The translations under genes and the position numbers were made by a program. 7,707 nucleotides of DNA from Deltaproteobacteria bacterium (GTDB lineage Bacteria; Desulfobacterota; Desulfomonilia; UBA1062). Position 1 is the first letter of the stretch, and every line of letters begins with the position of its first letter. Under the pieces are notes generated by a model. It was not told the origin of the DNA, searched no databases, and worked only from the letters and a program-made list of their open reading frames with translations. Location of the stretch: assembly GCA_020053185.1 (NCBI GenBank), contig JAGVNP010000023.1, positions 1 to 7,707 on the forward strand. Direction: 5' to 3'. Positions 1-6,575 of this stretch are shown here, piece by piece.

Positions 1-852
1 ACAAAAGAACAAAAAGAAAAATACCTCCCGCTTATTGCACAGGGTAAGTTCAAAACCTGTATGGCATTAACAGAACCTGGTGGCGGAACTGATATACTAG
101 GAGCATTAAGAACAACCGCGGAAGACAAAGGTGACCGGTGGGTGATCAACGGCCAGAAGATATTTATCACTGGTGCCCATGTTGCAGATTCGCTCATTAC
201 AATATGCAAAACAGAAAAGGATAAAAAACCAGCACAGTCTCTTACGACCTTCATGGTGCCAAGAGAATCCAAAGGTATCACCATAAATAGTGTTTCAAAG
301 ATAAGCTGTCACCATTGCGACTCTGTTGAGATCTTCTATGAGGACGTGGAGATTCCAAAGGAAAATATGCTCGGTACCAGAGGAAACGCATGGTATGAAA
401 TGCTCACTGTACTCAATCCTGAAAGAATCGGCGTTGCCATGATGGGCGTAGGGATTATCTCAGCCATCTATGATCATTGTATGAAGTATGTACAAGAACG
501 CGAGGCTTTTGGTGGGATTATAGGCCGTTTCCAGATATTGCAGCACTATCTGGCAGACATGTTTATTGATCTGGAAAACGCAAGGAACCTTACTTACAAA
601 TCTGCCTGGCTGTGTGACAATGGTCATCCATATCATTTGGAGGCAACCATGGCAAAACTGGTTGCTGCTGATGGAGCTCTGCGTGCTGCTAATAAGGGAG
701 CAGAAATATTTGGAGGCTATGGCATCTGCAATGAATATCCGGTCTCAATGTTTTTAAGGGATGCCTACCAGATCCAGTTTTCACCTATCTCAAATGAGAT
801 GAGCAGAAATGTACTCATGCAGTTCCAGGGGCTGCCAAAATCTTGGGCATAA
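1..852 (+). CDS. Acyl-CoA dehydrogenase, 5'-truncated by window edge
   Basis: FAD-dependent alpha,beta-dehydrogenation of an acyl-CoA in the cytoplasm, with electrons normally passed to an electron-transfer flavoprotein. The frame is open from base 1. The residues before the first ATG (base 61) read KEQKEKYLPLIAQGKFKTC and run into MALTEPGGGTD, the conserved middle-domain flavin/substrate motif, so the ATG at 61 is internal and the true start lies upstream of the window. Further family signs are WVINGQKIFITGA, the FEDV-like YEDVEIPKENMLG, the REAFGG..GRFQ.LQ segment, the C-terminal helical domain with IFGGYGICNEYP, and RDAYQIQ near the end. The usual catalytic Glu of the YEGTSE-type motif is replaced (Pro codon at 784-786). 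A Glu in LNPERIG (codon 421-423) sits where isovaleryl- and long-chain acyl-CoA dehydrogenases carry their base, so activity is likely retained. The 283 visible residues are about three quarters of a normal 380-390 aa protein. Substrate unknown. The next gene, an acyl-CoA ligase, follows after 92 bases. Confidence 0.93.
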   Translation, partial: TKEQKEKYLPLIAQGKFKTCMALTEPGGGTDILGALRTTAEDKGDRWVINGQKIFITGAHVADSLITICKTEKDKKPAQSLTTFMVPRESKGITINSVSKISCHHCDSVEIFYEDVEIPKENMLGTRGNAWYEMLTVLNPERIGVAMMGVGIISAIYDHCMKYVQEREAFGGIIGRFQILQHYLADMFIDLENARNLTYKSAWLCDNGHPYHLEATMAKLVAADGALRAANKGAEIFGGYGICNEYPVSMFLRDAYQIQFSPISNEMSRNVLMQFQGLPKSWA

Positions 853-869
853 AAAATAAAAAACAGAAA

Positions 870-917
870 GGGTGCTGCTCAAATTGCAAGTTCCTTCTTA
901 GAGACTGGCAGCACACC
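870..917 (+). other. Intergenic hairpin between dehydrogenase and ligase genes
   Basis: GTGCTGC at 872-878 is the exact complement of GCAGCAC at 908-914. Two further pairs (870-871 with 916-917) can form if A915 bulges. The loop is about 29 bases. No T-run follows, and the ligase ribosome binding site begins only 16 bases downstream, so this does not look like an intrinsic terminator. An mRNA processing or stability element is possible. Role unproven. Confidence 0.35.
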
Positions 918-932
918 TCTGGGCAATAAAAG

Positions 933-938
933 AGGAGG
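933..938 (+). promoter_or_regulatory. Ribosome binding site of acyl-CoA ligase
   Basis: AGGAGG lies six bases before the ATG at 945, an ideal Shine-Dalgarno match that fixes the ligase start. Confidence 0.8.
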
Positions 939-944
939 CTTAGT

Positions 945-2498
945 ATGTACACATTAGGTGATATCCCAAGAAAAGGATCTCTGATCTTTCCAGGCAACGA
1001 GGCTGTTGTGTTCGAAAAATTTAGATTTACCTATCGCGAACTCAACGACCGAACAAACCGCCTTGCAAATGCCCTGGCAGATATGGGTTATGGAAAGGGA
1101 GATGGAATCACTATCCTTGCTGACAATTGCTACCAATACCTTGAAGTGTACTTTGCAGCTTCAAAATTGGGGATGTATCTGGCCCCTGTGAATATCCGGC
1201 TGGCTGATCAGGAAACCACATATGTGGTCAACGATAGTAAGACATCCATTTATTTTGTAGGCGAGGGATATGAGGAACGCACTGAAAGAATCCGAAAGGA
1301 TCTGGAAAATATAAAAACCTGGATTTCTCTCCATACACGACTGGAAGGTTTTCACAATTATGAAAGCCTATTGGCAAACGCAGCGAACACGGAACCCAAC
1401 ATTGATATCGATGAAAACGAAATGGCCATAATATCATACACCGGGGGAACCACGGGCCTGCCGAAAGGAGTCATGCTTTCTCACAGAAACATAATGACTG
1501 CCGTGCTCTTTTCGACAATGGTAATGGGCCTTACCCCAGATGATACAGAATGCTATGTATTACCGCTGTTTCATACTTCTTCGTGGGCTGCCTTCTGTGT
1601 AATGATGGTTGGAGGAAAAGCAGTAATCAACCGAAAACTTGATCTCGGTGAAATCCTGAGACTTATTCAGGATGAAAAATGTACACACATAAATCTAGTT
1701 CCCACAATATACGGATGGATCCTCCAATATCCAGACCTCAAAAAGTATGATCTATCTAGTCTCCGGTTCATGACCTATGCTGGAAGCCCCTTTCCTCCTG
1801 AAGTATTGAAACAGTGTATTGGTAAATTTGGCAACATTTTCGGTCAAGGATACGGTGCAACAGAAACAAGCGGAGGTGCCATCACATTTCTTATGCCAGA
1901 CGATCATATTTTGGAGGGACCACGATCAAGACTACTTTCAAGCGCTGGCAAGCCATCGATGGTTGCAGAGGTTAAAATCGTAGATGAAAATGGAAATGAA
2001 GTAAAAAGAAAAGAAGTAGGCGAAATTATTGCAAAGGGCAAACACGTAATGATGGGATATTGGAATATGCCGGACTTAACAAAGGATGCCCTAAAGGACG
2101 GCTGGTATCATACAGGAGATATGGCATATATGGATGAAGAAGGTTTCATATTCATCGTTGATCGTAAAGCGGACATGATTATTTCTGGCGGAGAGAACGT
2201 CTATCCCAAAGAAACTGAAGATGTCCTTTATGAACACCCAGCCGTTATGGAATGTGCAGTCGTCTCGGCTCCTGATGAAAAATGGGGGGAACGAGTGCAG
2301 GCGGTCGTTGTCTTAAAAGCTGGGATGACGGCAACTGAAAAAGAAATCATTGAACACTGCAAAGGTAAACTTGCGGGATACAAATGTCCTAAAACCGTGG
2401 AGTTTTGGGATTCAATACCGAAAACCCCTATAGGAAAAATACTCAGAAAGGACGTGAAGAAACATTTTTGGAAAGGACACGATCGAATGATAAGATAG
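945..2498 (+). CDS. AMP-forming acyl-CoA synthetase (ligase)
   Basis: Activates a carboxylic acid to its CoA thioester through an acyl-adenylate, using ATP and CoA, in the cytoplasm. The 517 aa length is typical of the ANL adenylating superfamily. Diagnostic motifs appear in order: the phosphate-binding loop YTGGTTGLPKG at residues 165-175; YGATET at 303-308; GWYHTGD with the ribose-binding Asp at 392; the hinge region DRKADMIISGGENVYP with Arg 407; and the C-terminal catalytic Lys 498 in PIGKILRK. All core residues are present, so the enzyme should be active. The start is supported by AGGAGG six bases upstream. It probably shares a transcript with the dehydrogenase before it and the two OYE-type genes after it, which suggests it makes the CoA ester those enzymes act on. 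Sequence style is that of medium/long-chain fatty acid or aryl/cinnamate-type ligases. The acid substrate cannot be assigned from motifs. Confidence 0.95.
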   Translation: MYTLGDIPRKGSLIFPGNEAVVFEKFRFTYRELNDRTNRLANALADMGYGKGDGITILADNCYQYLEVYFAASKLGMYLAPVNIRLADQETTYVVNDSKTSIYFVGEGYEERTERIRKDLENIKTWISLHTRLEGFHNYESLLANAANTEPNIDIDENEMAIISYTGGTTGLPKGVMLSHRNIMTAVLFSTMVMGLTPDDTECYVLPLFHTSSWAAFCVMMVGGKAVINRKLDLGEILRLIQDEKCTHINLVPTIYGWILQYPDLKKYDLSSLRFMTYAGSPFPPEVLKQCIGKFGNIFGQGYGATETSGGAITFLMPDDHILEGPRSRLLSSAGKPSMVAEVKIVDENGNEVKRKEVGEIIAKGKHVMMGYWNMPDLTKDALKDGWYHTGDMAYMDEEGFIFIVDRKADMIISGGENVYPKETEDVLYEHPAVMECAVVSAPDEKWGERVQAVVVLKAGMTATEKEIIEHCKGKLAGYKCPKTVEFWDSIPKTPIGKILRKDVKKHFWKGHDRMIR

Positions 2499-2537
2499 AT
2501 TAAAAGTAATTTTATCTGCCAATAAAAATACAATGAA

Positions 2538-2543
2538 GGGGGA
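2538..2543 (+). promoter_or_regulatory. Ribosome binding site that sets the first OYE start
   Basis: The purine run GGGGGA ends four bases before the ATG at 2548. It lies downstream of an in-frame upstream ATG at 2533, which itself has only AT-rich sequence before it. The run therefore argues for initiation at 2548 rather than 2533. Confidence 0.65.
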
Positions 2544-2547
2544 TTTT

Positions 2548-3936
2548 ATGGAATACAAAGCATTGTTTGAACCAATAGAAATAGGTGATACGAAACTAAA
2601 AAATCGCATTGCAATGGCTCCCATGAATATGACCTATTCTCAGCCTAACGGGTATATGGGTGATCAAAATATTGCATGGTATGCAACGCGGGCACGTGGC
2701 GGCTTTGGGCTTATTATCACAGAGTGTATTGTAATCAATCCTCATAGATGGAGAGGATCAGAAGGTGTAAACCCTTCCCTTATGACCGATAACCGATATT
2801 ACCGTTATTTATCTAAACTTGTTCAGACCATTCATAGATATGATGATTGCAAGATATTCATACAATTAAGTCCTGGGTGGGGGCGTCAAGGACATCCAGA
2901 TGTCGAAACCCCAGATATCCCATCTGCTGCACCTTCTTCTATTCCTTTGCACATAGACATCCGCACCCTAAATAAGGGATGGGAAAAACAGGTAAAACGT
3001 GTTTCACCTGACCTATTTAAAAATCTGGGGATGGAAAATCTCGATCCCATTAGAAAAATGAATGATACCGAATATGCTGTACTGGAAAAAAATATATTAG
3101 AGATGCTCCACAAAGAAGCCCCTGCCCTTGTGCATGTAGTACAAGGCGAATCGCCCAGAGAACTGCGCATCGATGAAATCGTAGATCTAGAAAATAGAAT
3201 GGCTATGCAGGCAGATGAAGCATTCAAGCTTGGGTTTGATGGTGTTGAGATTCATTCACCTCATGGATACCTTATCCATCAGTTTCTATCCCCAAGATGC
3301 AATAAGCGAACAGACGAATACGGTGGTAGTTTAGAAAATCGAGCCAGGTTCCTCATTAACATTATTAAAAAGATCCGGGCAAAAATAGGTCCTGACAAAC
3401 CTCTTGGAGCAAGATTATCTGGCGACGAACTCATGCCAGAAGGGATGAATCACGAAGAGGCCAAACAGTTTGTAGCAATGGCAAAAGATGCTGGCATTAA
3501 TTATGTGAACACTTCACAGGGATGCTATGAAAATCCAGGAGCCTTTGCGCCTGATGGCGAAAATGAATTTACCAAGTATGGACCAGGATTTAAAAAAGCA
3601 GGCAAAGGAATTCCTGTAATTGCCCCAGGATTCATTACACCTGACTGCGCAAATAAGGCAATTACAGACGGGAAACTTGATATTATAGCCTTAGGCAGGC
3701 AGGCCATTGCAGATCCTTTCTGGCCAGCAAAGGCGCAAGCTGGTCGGGAGAAGGATATTGTGAAATGTACACGTTGTAACCAGTGTTACATGAATCTATT
3801 CGAACCAAAATGGATCAGCTGTACAGTAAATCCTACTGCTGGCTTTGAACTGTGGTATCCAGAACTATGGTTAAAAGGTTCTCGTCATGAAAACAGAGTA
3901 AATAAATTTATGGAGAAGGCTAAGGGATTAATTTAG
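2548..3936 (+). CDS. Old Yellow Enzyme family NADH:flavin oxidoreductase with Fe-S cysteine cluster, short form
   Basis: FMN-binding TIM-barrel oxidoreductase, likely reducing an activated C=C bond (enoate or dienoyl-CoA type), cytoplasmic. With the start at 2548 it is 462 aa. An in-frame ATG at 2533 would add five residues but lacks a ribosome binding site. Visible are the N-terminal barrel strand KLKNRIAMAPMN (Asn 27 at the flavin-tuning position), RARGGFGLIITE, the active-site EIHSPHGYLIHQFLSP with His 236 and 239, NKRTDEYGGSLENR, and IALGRQAIADP for the phosphate site. Then come Cys 407, 410, 413 and 425, spaced C-x2-C-x2-C-x11-C, as expected for a 4Fe-4S cluster. The protein stops about 37 residues later, so it lacks the FAD/NAD(P) domain of 640-730 aa relatives such as 2,4-dienoyl-CoA reductase or trimethylamine dehydrogenase. 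About 38 extra residues lie between residues 130 and 203 compared with its neighbour. It needs an external electron partner or a missing subunit (inference). Confidence 0.9.
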   Translation: MEYKALFEPIEIGDTKLKNRIAMAPMNMTYSQPNGYMGDQNIAWYATRARGGFGLIITECIVINPHRWRGSEGVNPSLMTDNRYYRYLSKLVQTIHRYDDCKIFIQLSPGWGRQGHPDVETPDIPSAAPSSIPLHIDIRTLNKGWEKQVKRVSPDLFKNLGMENLDPIRKMNDTEYAVLEKNILEMLHKEAPALVHVVQGESPRELRIDEIVDLENRMAMQADEAFKLGFDGVEIHSPHGYLIHQFLSPRCNKRTDEYGGSLENRARFLINIIKKIRAKIGPDKPLGARLSGDELMPEGMNHEEAKQFVAMAKDAGINYVNTSQGCYENPGAFAPDGENEFTKYGPGFKKAGKGIPVIAPGFITPDCANKAITDGKLDIIALGRQAIADPFWPAKAQAGREKDIVKCTRCNQCYMNLFEPKWISCTVNPTAGFELWYPELWLKGSRHENRVNKFMEKAKGLI

Positions 3937-3948
3937 CACAACAGAAAT

Positions 3949-3980
3949 GGGGGAAAACCCCCTTCAAATACTTAAAGGGG
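3949..3980 (+). promoter_or_regulatory. Two competing hairpins before the second OYE gene
   Basis: GGGGG (3949-3953) can pair with CCCCC (3958-3962) across an AAAA loop. The same C-rich strand, CCCCTT at 3959-3964, can instead pair with AAGGGG at 3975-3980, which is the start of the ribosome binding region for the ATG at 3989. The two pairings exclude each other, so translation of the downstream gene could depend on which forms. Only complementarity is seen; a regulatory role is inference. Confidence 0.35.
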
Positions 3981-3988
3981 AGGAATAA

Positions 3989-5359
3989 ATGGCAAAGCAA
4001 GCAACAAAAAATGCAAATCTAAAACACCTATTAAGCCCTATCAAGATAGGTCCCGTTGAACTTAAAAATCGTATGGTTTTAGCTCCGATGAATGAGACTT
4101 TTTCGGGTCATGATGGGCAAGCAACAGAACAGATGGTTTCTTACTTCGGAGCACGAGCAAAAGGCGGAGCTGCATGGGTAAGCACCGGGGCAATTATGGG
4201 AACCAGGCTCTCTTCCAAGTTTGTCTGGGGACGCAACATTTATTTATTTCATGAAGGTCACATCCAGGGCCTTAACCTGTTAACAGACCGCATTCACTAC
4301 TTTGATTCTCTCGCAACAGCACAGATGACTATAGGTTTTGGCAGGCAGGGACATTCGTATGATCATACACTGAAAGTTCCTGCACCAAGTGCTGGACTAC
4401 CCTATGAAATTGCTATGGAGAAGATTCCAAAAACATTGGAGGGTCTTGCAAGGATTGTGGAGATGGGCCGTCTCTTTATGGTAGGACAGATGACAAGGGA
4501 AATGACCATAGAGGAGATTAGGTCCGAGCAGAAAGAGTTTGCCAGAAGTTGTCAGCTTGCCGTAATTGCTGGTTTTGATGTGATCGAGATCCATGGGCCA
4601 CACGGATATCTTGAACACCAATTCCTCTCCCCCCTCACTAACAAAAGAACCGATCTGTATGGAGGCGAGTGGAGAAACCGCAAACGTTTTTTGAACGAAA
4701 TCATGGAACAAATCCGCTATGCCTGCCCAGGGGTAGCAGTAGGAGTACGTATCAGTAATCAAGAATATATGGAGGGCGGCCTAACCATCGAAGAAATGAT
4801 CGACGTGGCCAAGGATCTGGAGGCAAGAGGAGCCGATTACATCAGCCTTTCTGCTGGTGGAGGTTATGAAGAATCCGGCCATCTGATTACTGACAAAGAC
4901 CGAGCAGAACATCTCCCAGAGAGCGCAGCAAAATTTAAGAAGGCACTCAAAGTACCGGTAATCATCGCAAGTCAGCACGATCCAGTTAAATCAGATAAAG
5001 ACATCGCATCCGGCAAGTATGACATTAATGCTCTGGGCCGCCAACTTTTCTGTGACCCTGAATATCCAAATAAAGTGGCTAGCGGTGATATAGATAAAAT
5101 AAAATATTGCACTTATTGTAATACGTGTGTCTTAAGATGTCTTTCCGGCGCTCCTCCTGCATGCCCACGTAATCCAATTTTCGGCAGAGAATACGCTATG
5201 GATGAGTACAAGATAGGACCTAGACAGAAGCATGAAGATGTCATTCCAAAAGGAATAATAAGTTTACCAATGCCTGCACTGGAAAGACCCTGGTGGAAAC
5301 CAGAACTTCCTGTTCTCGAAAAATGCTGGAGAAAGTTCACTGGACCTGGGCCAAGATAG
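3989..5359 (+). CDS. Second Old Yellow Enzyme family oxidoreductase with Fe-S cysteine cluster, short form
   Basis: A 456 aa diverged paralogue of the preceding gene, with the same FMN-barrel plus Fe-S layout. Visible motifs are ELKNRMVLAPMN (Asn 35 in the flavin-tuning position), MTREMTIEEI, the active-site EIHGPHGYLEHQFLSP with His 202 and 205, NKRTDLYGG, and INALGRQLFCDP. The cluster cysteines 374, 377, 380 and 392 have C-x2-C-x2-C-x11-C spacing, with an extra Cys 384 inside. The tail ends about 64 residues after the last cluster Cys in a Trp/Pro-rich stretch (RPWWKPELP) with no dinucleotide-binding Gly motif, so the FAD/NAD(P) domain of full-length relatives is absent. The start at 3989 follows GGGGAGG by five bases and a 52-base gap from the previous stop. 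Tandem placement suggests a heteromeric enzyme or two successive double-bond reductions, as with the two OYE-type reductases of bile-acid dehydroxylation (analogy only). Substrate unknown. Confidence 0.9.
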   Translation: MAKQATKNANLKHLLSPIKIGPVELKNRMVLAPMNETFSGHDGQATEQMVSYFGARAKGGAAWVSTGAIMGTRLSSKFVWGRNIYLFHEGHIQGLNLLTDRIHYFDSLATAQMTIGFGRQGHSYDHTLKVPAPSAGLPYEIAMEKIPKTLEGLARIVEMGRLFMVGQMTREMTIEEIRSEQKEFARSCQLAVIAGFDVIEIHGPHGYLEHQFLSPLTNKRTDLYGGEWRNRKRFLNEIMEQIRYACPGVAVGVRISNQEYMEGGLTIEEMIDVAKDLEARGADYISLSAGGGYEESGHLITDKDRAEHLPESAAKFKKALKVPVIIASQHDPVKSDKDIASGKYDINALGRQLFCDPEYPNKVASGDIDKIKYCTYCNTCVLRCLSGAPPACPRNPIFGREYAMDEYKIGPRQKHEDVIPKGIISLPMPALERPWWKPELPVLEKCWRKFTGPGPR

Positions 5360-5374
5360 TTTTACGTATACAAA

Positions 5375-5403
5375 ATTGAGGGCATCCTTTCGATGCCCTC
5401 AAT
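5375..5403 (+). other. Perfect 12-bp hairpin between second OYE and amidohydrolase genes
   Basis: ATTGAGGGCATC (5375-5386) and GATGCCCTCAAT (5392-5403) are exact complements around a five-base loop CTTTC. This is the strongest hairpin in the window. It is not followed by a T-run, so a classic intrinsic terminator is doubtful. The amidohydrolase ribosome binding site begins 15 bases later. It may act as a partial terminator, or as an RNA-stability or processing element that separates expression of the two parts of the cluster (inference). Confidence 0.6.
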
Positions 5404-5418
5404 GAACATTACTATATA

Positions 5419-5425
5419 AGGAGGG
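5419..5425 (+). promoter_or_regulatory. Ribosome binding site of amidohydrolase gene
   Basis: AGGAGGG ends four bases before the ATG at 5430 and supports that start. Confidence 0.75.
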
Positions 5426-5429
5426 TTTT

Positions 5430-6458
5430 ATGGCAACCGAATCGAAGAAGGATAATTTTTTCAAGATAGATCCAGAGCCTCATCTCATAGGCAACATGGA
5501 ACATATCAATCATTTTCCCGGAGTGCAGATGTGGTGGAAGGCAATTGACAACATATCCAGGCCACTATTTCTTGGCACACATCCAACTCTACTTACCAAA
5601 ATGTATGAAGCTGGTATCGAAGAATGGGAAGCAATAAAAAATGATGATCCAAAAAATCTCCTCCGTGCTATGGATAAATATGGCGTAGATATTGCTTGTT
5701 TGCTCCCTGAATCCATGATGGATACAACAGGATATACAAGCAGATGGGTCTCTAATGGTGAGATGGCAAAGATCGTAGAATCAAATCCTGATCGTTTTAT
5801 GTATCAGCCCAATGTTTCCCCAGTGAAACACAAAGGGGTAAAGAACACCATAAAGGAACTCGAATACTGGGTAAAAGAGAAAGGTGCAAAAATTTTTAAA
5901 CTATATCCACCTGAAGATACTTACATAAATGATCCAGAAATATGGCCATTTTACGAGAAAGCTCAGGAGCTGGGGATTGTGCTGGATATTCATACTGGAT
6001 TCTGCTGGGTACCACCTGGAAAGAGCAAGTACGCTTTACCCATACAGTTAGACGATGTTGCGAGAGATTTTCCTGAATTAAAGATCGTTGCTTTCCATAT
6101 GGGTTATCCGTACTGTGACGATCTTAACATGATTGCTATGGGTCATCCAAACATTTACGTGTGTTTGAGCCTGTTAGTACCCTGGGCACTTAGTGCGCCA
6201 CGGAAATTTGCAAAGATCATAGGTGAGGCTTTACGATGGGTTGGACCAGACAAAATTATCTGGGGCACTGATTATGCTGGGTATGGTGCACAGATAGCTG
6301 GTGCAGCGAGAGGTCTAAGAGAGTTCCAACTACCCGAAGATCTACAACTGCAATATGGCTATCCTCCAATCACAGACGATGATCGCCGAAAGATCTTTGG
6401 AGAAAACCTCGCAAAGCTTCTCGGAATAGACACCTCAAAAAGAAGGATTTCCAAGTAG
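5430..6458 (+). CDS. Amidohydrolase-superfamily (ACMSD-type) metal-dependent decarboxylase or hydrolase
   Basis: The 342 aa protein has the Amidohydrolase_2 TIM-barrel pattern found in aminocarboxymuconate-semialdehyde, gamma-resorcylate and 5-carboxyvanillate decarboxylases and some hydratases/hydrolases. Divalent-metal ligands are visible in order: IDPEPH near the N-terminus (Glu 16 and His 18, the ExH variant of the usual HxH), His 188 in VLDIHTG, His 223 in VAFHMGYPY, and Asp 281 in IIWGTDYAG. All expected ligands are present, so it should bind metal and be active. The C-terminal ITDDDRRKIFGENLAKLLGI is the family's usual closing helix. No signal peptide is seen; cytoplasmic. Beside CoA-ligase and reductase genes, a role as decarboxylase of an aromatic or unsaturated acid, or as a C-C/ester hydrolase, is plausible. 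The family's functional diversity prevents a firmer call. It ends the first gene block, before a 194-base gap. Confidence 0.88.
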   Translation: MATESKKDNFFKIDPEPHLIGNMEHINHFPGVQMWWKAIDNISRPLFLGTHPTLLTKMYEAGIEEWEAIKNDDPKNLLRAMDKYGVDIACLLPESMMDTTGYTSRWVSNGEMAKIVESNPDRFMYQPNVSPVKHKGVKNTIKELEYWVKEKGAKIFKLYPPEDTYINDPEIWPFYEKAQELGIVLDIHTGFCWVPPGKSKYALPIQLDDVARDFPELKIVAFHMGYPYCDDLNMIAMGHPNIYVCLSLLVPWALSAPRKFAKIIGEALRWVGPDKIIWGTDYAGYGAQIAGAARGLREFQLPEDLQLQYGYPPITDDDRRKIFGENLAKLLGIDTSKRRISK

Positions 6459-6466
6459 TGGACTAA

Positions 6467-6525
6467 AGGGATAGGAACCATAAAGAGGACTGCAGCCAAC
6501 ATTAATACGAAATGTTCCTATCCCT
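6467..6525 (+). repeat. 12-bp perfect inverted repeat downstream of amidohydrolase gene
   Basis: AGGGATAGGAAC (6467-6478) is exactly complementary to GTTCCTATCCCT (6514-6525), with 35 bases between. It begins eight bases after the amidohydrolase stop codon. No T-tract follows, so it may be a long-loop 3'-end structure, a pair of half sites for a regulator, or the ends of a tiny mobile remnant. No target-site duplication was recognised. Confidence 0.6.
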
Positions 6526-6575
6526 GTACAACAATCATAGAAGGAAAAGCATTTCTTGTTTTGATACAAATGGAA

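Noticed and set aside
61..852. Dehydrogenase gene starting at the ATG at 61
   Set aside because: The frame is open to base 1 and the preceding residues match the conserved family segment, so this ATG is an internal Met, not a start.
2533..2547. Upstream ATG as the start of the first OYE
   Set aside because: It is in frame but lacks a ribosome binding site; the purine run lies after it and is well placed for the ATG at 2548.
2886..3227. Minus-strand frame of 113 codons inside the first OYE gene
   Set aside because: It is antisense to a strongly supported gene, Ser-rich in a way typical of antisense frames, and shows no family motif.
4397..4762. Minus-strand frame of 121 codons inside the second OYE gene
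   Set aside because: Fully covered by conserved barrel sequence on the + strand, and shows no recognisable domain.
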